DNA from: Clostridiales bacterium
GTDB taxonomy: Bacteria > Bacillota > Clostridia > Oscillospirales > Acutalibacteraceae
Length of the DNA stretch: 9,011 bases
Assembly: GCA_019421725.1 (NCBI GenBank)
Contig: JAHZES010000078.1
Span: 1 to 9,011, forward strand
Direction of reading: 5' to 3'
Below are positions 5,598 to 9,011 of the stretch, piece by piece. The position numbers and the translations under genes were made by a program. A model generated the notes under the pieces. That model did no database searches. It had not been told where the DNA came from and was given only the letters and a program-made list of their open reading frames with translations. The stretch's first letter is position 1; every line of letters starts with the position of its first letter.

Positions 5598-6950
5598 TTA
5601 TTCTTCCGACCGCATTTTTCCCAGCAGGGCCGCTGCTTCGTCCCCCATGCCGCCAAGGTCGGCAATGTCGTCCAGCACGCCGGCAAAGCGGGCGTCATAC
5701 AAACTGGAAAGCAAATCGCTGAATCTGATTTCGCGCTGTTCGCCGGTCGCCATATTTTTCAGCTTTGCTGCGCCGGCCTCCAATTCGCTGTCCCCGATCA
5801 CCATGGTAAATTTAGCTCCGATTTTATCGGCATATTTCATCTGGGCCTTCAGGCTGCGCCCGTTCAGGTCACATTCCGCAGAAAAACCTTCCGTACGCAC
5901 CTTCTGCAGCAGCGCAAAAACCTCACGCTGCGCGTTTTTGCCGAGCGCCACAAGGTAAAGATCGCAGGGCTCCTCTTCGGGCAGTTCCACCTGCTGCGCT
6001 TCCAGCAGAAGCAGCAGACGTTCCATGCCGAACGCAAAGCCCAAAGACGGCGTGTGCGCGCCGCCAAGCTCATCAATCAGGCCGTCGTAGCGTCCGCCGC
6101 CGCAAACGGTCCCCTGAGCGCCGATCTGCGTGGAAACAAATTCAAAAACCGTTCGGGTGTAATAGTCCAGTCCGCGCACAATGGTCGGGTTGACGGCAAA
6201 GGAAACTCCCGCAGCCGTCAGGTAGCTCTGCACGGCGTCAAAATGCGCGCGGCAATCGCTGCAGAGGTAATCGATCATTTTGGGCGCGTCGGCGGCAATC
6301 TTGGCGCAAATCGGGCTTTTGCAGTCCAGAATGCGCATCGGGTTGCGCTCCAGCCGTTCCTGGCAGGTTTCGCAAAGCTCGCTGCGGTGTGCGGAAAAAT
6401 ATTCGCGCAGAGCCTTGTGGTATTCCGCGCGGCAGGTCGGGCAGCCGATGGAGTTGATCTGCAGCTCCAGCCTGGTCACACCGAGCGAATCGAATATGGA
6501 ATTTGCAAGGCAGATGATCTCTGCGTCCGCGGCAGGCTCCGAAGCGCCGAAGCACTCTACGCCGAACTGATGAAATTCGCGCAGACGGCCCGCCTGCGGC
6601 TTTTCATAACGGTAGCAGCTTGTCTGATACCATACTTTTACCGGCAGACCGTCGTTGTAAAGCGCGTGCTCCACCATGGCGCGCGCAGCGCCCGCAGTGC
6701 CTTCCGGGCGAAGCGTGATGGAGCGGCCGCCCTTATCGCTGAAGGTGTACATTTCTTTCTGGACTACATCGGTAGTATCGCCGACAGAGCGAAGAAACAG
6801 CTCGGTATGCTCAAAAACCGGCGTGCGGATCTCATGAAAGCCGTAATGTGACGCCGTTTCGCGTGCAACGCGTTCTACGGTTTGCCACTTGCTGCTTTCT
6901 TTTGGGGTAACGTCTTGTGTGCCGCGCGGGGCTTTTGTCAATAATGCCAT
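5598..6950 (-). CDS. hisS: histidyl-tRNA synthetase (class II)
   Basis: The enzyme charges tRNA-His with histidine in the cytoplasm. The 450-residue product carries PRGTQDVTP (8-16), motif 1 around IRTPVFEHTELF (41-52), the RPEGTAGAAR ATP-site segment (81-90), motif 2 with YRYEKPQAGRLREFHQFGVE (113-132), the histidine-binding LDYYTRTVFEF (261-271), GGGRYDGL (284-291) and motif 3 GFAFGMERLLLL (304-315). The C-terminal anticodon-binding domain covers about residues 328-415. The insertion between motif 2 and the histidine site is rich in cysteine: CxxC pairs at 170/173, 193/196 and 230/233 plus Cys210 and Cys215, a possible metal-binding arrangement. A tail of roughly 35 residues extends beyond the anticodon domain. 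AGGA close to the ATG and AAAGGA 12 bp upstream could both serve as ribosome binding site. hisS is the first gene of the hisS-aspS operon and has its own promoter. Confidence 0.97.
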   Translation of the reverse strand: MALLTKAPRGTQDVTPKESSKWQTVERVARETASHYGFHEIRTPVFEHTELFLRSVGDTTDVVQKEMYTFSDKGGRSITLRPEGTAGAARAMVEHALYNDGLPVKVWYQTSCYRYEKPQAGRLREFHQFGVECFGASEPAADAEIICLANSIFDSLGVTRLELQINSIGCPTCRAEYHKALREYFSAHRSELCETCQERLERNPMRILDCKSPICAKIAADAPKMIDYLCSDCRAHFDAVQSYLTAAGVSFAVNPTIVRGLDYYTRTVFEFVSTQIGAQGTVCGGGRYDGLIDELGGAHTPSLGFAFGMERLLLLLEAQQVELPEEEPCDLYLVALGKNAQREVFALLQKVRTEGFSAECDLNGRSLKAQMKYADKIGAKFTMVIGDSELEAGAAKLKNMATGEQREIRFSDLLSSLYDARFAGVLDDIADLGGMGDEAAALLGKMRSEE

Positions 6951-7022
6951 CGTTCCTGTCCATCCTTTCGCAAAACCGGGGGTTTAAACCGTTTTTTTCG
7001 GGCTGTGTTTGCTTTTCATTTC

Positions 7023-7051
7023 ATTATAGCAAATCTGCCCGGCTTGTTCAA
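7023..7051 (-). promoter_or_regulatory. sigma-A promoter of the hisS-aspS operon
   Basis: On the minus strand the -35 box TTGAAC (7051-7046), a 17-bp spacer and a perfect -10 box TATAAT (7028-7023) are present. A TGC directly before the -10 gives an extended -10 element. Transcription would start near 7016, leaving a leader of about 65 nt before the hisS ATG at 6950. That is too short for the T-box riboswitch often found before hisS or hisS-aspS in Firmicutes, and no T-box consensus is visible. Confidence 0.75.
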
Positions 7052-7073
7052 TCATTTTTAACAGGTAGAAAGC

Positions 7074-7100
7074 AAAAAAATGCAAATTCACGGGAATTGC
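7074..7100 (-). terminator. possible orphan terminator on the minus strand upstream of the hisS promoter
   Basis: On the minus strand GCAATTC (7100-7094) and GAATTTGC (7089-7082) form a seven-pair stem with one bulged base and a CCGT loop. It is followed at once by ATTTTTTT (7081-7074). The stem is A/T-rich and of modest strength. No minus-strand gene ends here, since the next gene to the right reads away on the plus strand. Whatever it once terminated is therefore missing or too small to see. Confidence 0.45.
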
Positions 7101-7163
7101 GTGACGGATAGATAAAGCGGCGGCGGGTGAGGGTCGGCGAATGAAAAAGGTATGGGTTTTCGG

Positions 7164-7192
7164 TTGACAAACCACGGCTCCGGCGGTAACAT
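7164..7192 (+). promoter_or_regulatory. candidate distal promoter of the ThuA-rhamnosidase operon
   Basis: A perfect -35 box TTGACA (7164-7169) is followed after 17 bp by TAACAT (7187-7192), which matches the -10 consensus at four of six bases. Transcription would begin near 7199, giving a leader of about 95 nt. The weak -10 would suit an activated or regulated promoter. Confidence 0.5.
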
Positions 7193-7202
7193 TGGATTCA
7201 GA

Positions 7203-7219
7203 TATCAAAGCGGTTTTCG
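7203..7219 (+). promoter_or_regulatory. possible LacI-family (cre-like) operator
   Basis: The bases ATCAAAGCGGTTTTCG are arranged around a central CG (7211-7212), with AAAG on one side and GTTTT on the other. This resembles LacI/CcpA-type operators but departs from the cre consensus at outer positions. The site would lie just after the start point of the distal promoter, where a repressor could block transcription. The assignment rests on pattern and position only. Confidence 0.25.
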
Positions 7220-7235
7220 GCTCAGGGGTTCTGCA

Positions 7236-7263
7236 TTTGCAGAGCAGAGGAATCTGTTAAAAT
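7236..7263 (+). promoter_or_regulatory. candidate proximal promoter of the ThuA-rhamnosidase operon
   Basis: TTTGCA (7236-7241), a 16-bp spacer and TAAAAT (7258-7263) preceded by TGT (extended -10) form a second possible promoter. Its start point near 7270 would leave a short leader with the ribosome binding site at 7277-7284. A small hairpin TCTGC-ATTT-GCAGA (about 7230-7243) overlaps its -35. Which of the two promoters is used cannot be decided from the sequence. Confidence 0.35.
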
Positions 7264-7293
7264 CAAATTTTTATTCAGGAGAGGGTGTCGTCA

Positions 7294-8013
7294 ATGATTC
7301 GGGTTACGGTCTGGAATGAAAACATTCACGAAAAAGAAATGCCGGAGGTGGCGCGGGTTTATCCGCAGGGGATTCACGGTGCAATTGCACAGGCGGTCGG
7401 CGTGCTGGATGATGTCACTGTGCGCACAGTGACGATGGATATGCCGGAGCACGGGCTGACGCAGGAGGTACTGGACCAGACAGACGTTCTGTTCTGGTGG
7501 GCGCATTGTGCGCACGGTCGGGTTTCCGACGAAGTGGCGGAGCGTGTGGCGAAGAATGTCTTGAACGGTATGGGGCTGGTGGTGCTTCACTCCGCCCATA
7601 ACTCTAAACCGTTTTTGAAGCTGCTTGGTACAAGCGGAAGCCTGAAATGGCGGGAGATCGGAGAAAAAGAGCGCATTTGGACGGTCGATCCCTCGCACCC
7701 GATTGCGCAGGGGCTGGACGAGCATTTTGAACTGTCCCACGAGGAAATGTACGGCGAGCCGTTTGGAATTCCGCAGCCGGATGAGCTGGTGTTTTTAAGC
7801 TGGTTTGCCGGCGGCGAGGTTTTCCGCAGCGGCTGCTGCTTCCGCCGCGGGATGGGGAAAATTTTTTATTTTCGTCCAGGTCATGAAACGTTCCCCACGT
7901 ATTTTGACCCCAACGTTGTTCGGATCCTGCAGAATGCCGCCCGTTGGGCAGCGCCGCAGAAACGGATTTCAGGCTTTACCTGTCAGCAGGTGGAGCCGCT
8001 GGAGGAAATCTGA
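7294..8013 (+). CDS. ThuA-like protein (trehalose-utilisation family)
   Basis: ThuA-domain proteins have a flavodoxin/glutamine-amidotransferase-like fold and are linked to breakdown of trehalose and other glycosides, often with sugar oxidoreductases. The exact reaction is not settled for most members. The 239-residue product is a single ThuA domain: an initial strand RVTVWNEN (3-10), YPQGIHGAIA (23-32), DVLFWWAHCAH (64-74), LVVLHSAHNSKPFLKLLG (95-112), DPSHPIAQGL (132-141), EMYGEPFGIP (151-160) and the conserved RPGHETFPTY (194-203). No signal peptide is visible, so it should act in the cytoplasm. I chose the ATG at 7294, which has GAGAGG (7279-7284) 9 bp upstream. A GTG at 7285 overlaps that site and is less likely. 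It is followed after 41 bp by a GH78-like gene in the same operon, which suggests a role in handling sugars from plant glycosides. Confidence 0.88.
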   Translation: MIRVTVWNENIHEKEMPEVARVYPQGIHGAIAQAVGVLDDVTVRTVTMDMPEHGLTQEVLDQTDVLFWWAHCAHGRVSDEVAERVAKNVLNGMGLVVLHSAHNSKPFLKLLGTSGSLKWREIGEKERIWTVDPSHPIAQGLDEHFELSHEEMYGEPFGIPQPDELVFLSWFAGGEVFRSGCCFRRGMGKIFYFRPGHETFPTYFDPNVVRILQNAARWAAPQKRISGFTCQQVEPLEEI

Positions 8014-8054
8014 ATCGATGTCCGAAGCGATAAGGAAAGCGAGGAGGCCATATT

Positions 8055-9011
8055 ATGAACCAGAACTTCTTTTTCGGTAAAGCCGAATGGCTGTGCGCCC
8101 AGAAGGAGTCCGAAGGAATTCCGTCCCTTTCGGTATTGCGCGGTCATTTTACGGTGAATCGCGTCAAAAAGGCAGTGCTCTCCGTATTGGGACTCGGTTT
8201 TTTCCGTTGTTATCTCAACGGAGAGGAAATCACAAAAGATCGTTTTTTACCGCTTTCAACAGATTACGAGCCGCGTGAGAACCATCCGGCAGGGGAAAGG
8301 CTGACGGGACATCGGATCTATGTTCCCCAATATGATGTTACGGAGTTTCTCCGGGAAGGGGAAAATGTGCTTGCGCTGCATTTCGGCGGAGGATGGTACA
8401 CGTTTGACGGCGAGAGTTACGGTGATCCAAAAGCGATTTACCGCCTGGTTGTGGAGACGGAGGACGGAACAACAGAGTTTTGCTCCTCCACGAAGGATAA
8501 AATCGGAGCAAGCTTTGTTCGGGACTATTATTTTACACAATATGAACAGCAGGATTACACCGCCTTTGACGAAAAGGCTCTGATGGCAGATTTTGACGAC
8601 AGGCTTTGGAGCTTTGCTCAAAGAGCCAAGCCGCTGCAGACGGAATATCTGGTCTCCGACTGTCCGGCAGACCGTGAGGGAAAGCTGAAGCCGGTAAGAT
8701 GCATTACAAAAGCGGACGGCGGAACGTATTACGACACCGGAAGCAACTGCTCGGCGCTGCCTGTTTTCCGGATCACGGCGAAAAAAGGGGAAACGGTCAC
8801 CGTTTTGTTTTCCGAGGAGTGCGCTCCGGACGGAACGCTTGACATGAATTTTCATCACGGGCAGCGTTTTTCGTTGGTATCGGACGGGAAGGAGCGAACG
8901 GTTCAGCCCATGTTCACATGGTTTGCGTTTCGCTACTTTGCGGTCTTTGGTGCGGCGGAGCCGATGGGCATACGGGAGGTGCATTCCGATGTTCGGGTAT
9001 CATCAGAATTT
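8055..9011 (+). CDS. alpha-L-rhamnosidase-like glycoside hydrolase (GH78 family), N-terminal part only
   Basis: GH78 enzymes remove terminal alpha-L-rhamnose from plant glycosides, rhamnogalacturonan and other polymers. The frame stays open for 319 codons from the ATG at 8055 to the window end. The ribosome binding site AGGAGG (8042-8047) lies 7 bp upstream. Residues about 28-150 match the rhamnosidase N-terminal beta-sandwich: HFTVNRVKKAVLSVLGLGFF, CYLNGEEI, LPLSTDYEPR, YDVTEFLREGENVLALHFGGGWY. Residues about 212-312 match the concanavalin-like rhamnosidase domain, with EECAPDGTLDMNF and FTWFAFRYFAVFG (family form: F-T-x-x-x-F-R-Y-x-x-x-x-G). The usual D-x-G-Q-N-x-x-G segment is altered to DTGSNCSALPVF, so this is a divergent member. 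The catalytic (alpha/alpha)6-barrel lies beyond the window, so activity cannot be judged. No signal peptide is seen, suggesting an intracellular enzyme acting on imported oligosaccharides or glycosides. It follows the ThuA-like gene by 41 bp. Confidence 0.85.
   Translation, partial: MNQNFFFGKAEWLCAQKESEGIPSLSVLRGHFTVNRVKKAVLSVLGLGFFRCYLNGEEITKDRFLPLSTDYEPRENHPAGERLTGHRIYVPQYDVTEFLREGENVLALHFGGGWYTFDGESYGDPKAIYRLVVETEDGTTEFCSSTKDKIGASFVRDYYFTQYEQQDYTAFDEKALMADFDDRLWSFAQRAKPLQTEYLVSDCPADREGKLKPVRCITKADGGTYYDTGSNCSALPVFRITAKKGETVTVLFSEECAPDGTLDMNFHHGQRFSLVSDGKERTVQPMFTWFAFRYFAVFGAAEPMGIREVHSDVRVSSEF

Noticed and set aside
6054..6851. 265-codon open frame on the plus strand opposite hisS
   Set aside because: It is fully antisense to conserved HisRS motifs, and its alanine/arginine-rich product is typical of a mirror frame.
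8256..8984. 242-codon open frame on the minus strand opposite the GH78-like gene
   Set aside because: The plus-strand frame carries clear rhamnosidase domain motifs and a strong ribosome binding site, while the minus-strand product shows none.
1..9011. CRISPR array, IS element, prophage, toxin-antitoxin or other defence system
   Set aside because: I saw no regularly spaced repeats, transposase or integrase motifs, terminal repeats or paired small toxin genes. All substantial genes belong to known housekeeping or sugar-metabolism families.

Overview
The window looks like chromosomal DNA of a low-to-medium GC Firmicute, most likely a clostridial (Oscillospirales/Ruminococcaceae-like) anaerobe. 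This is inferred from strong AGGAGG-type ribosome binding sites, consensus sigma-A promoters, a hisS-aspS gene pair, Rho-independent terminators with T-tracts, and plant-sugar genes of gut or fermentative type. No taxon can be fixed without a database search.

Layout from left to right. A tRNA-Gly(TCC) gene on the minus strand is cut by the left edge, with its own consensus promoter. About 350 bp follow with no convincing gene. Next comes a complete L-ribulokinase gene (araB, +) with its own promoter, a possible AraR-like half operator and a terminator that starts inside the coding sequence. A perfect consensus promoter (TTGACA-17-TATAAT), whose -35 box is overlapped by an inverted repeat, then drives a maltose/galactoside-type O-acetyltransferase (+). 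A short DtxR/MntR-family metal-dependent repressor (+) follows. Two strong bidirectional terminator hairpins separate it from the convergent minus-strand hisS-aspS operon (histidyl- and aspartyl-tRNA synthetases). Divergent from hisS is a carbohydrate operon (+): a ThuA-like protein followed by the N-terminal 319 codons of an alpha-L-rhamnosidase-like (GH78) enzyme that runs off the right edge.

How the genes fit together. hisS-aspS and tRNA-Gly are translation housekeeping genes. araB (phosphorylation of L-ribulose), the acetyltransferase (acetylation of sugars), and the ThuA/GH78 pair (release and handling of plant-derived sugars) point to use of plant polysaccharide or glycoside sugars, but they sit in separate transcription units and not in one cluster. 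araA and araD are not in the window. I see no phage, IS element, CRISPR array, defence system or plainly new multi-gene system. The more interesting points are the hybrid MntR/DtxR metal ligands of the repressor, the eight-cysteine insertion of HisRS, the lack of a T-box before hisS, the inverted repeat over the consensus promoter, and an apparently orphan minus-strand terminator between the hisS promoter and the ThuA operon.
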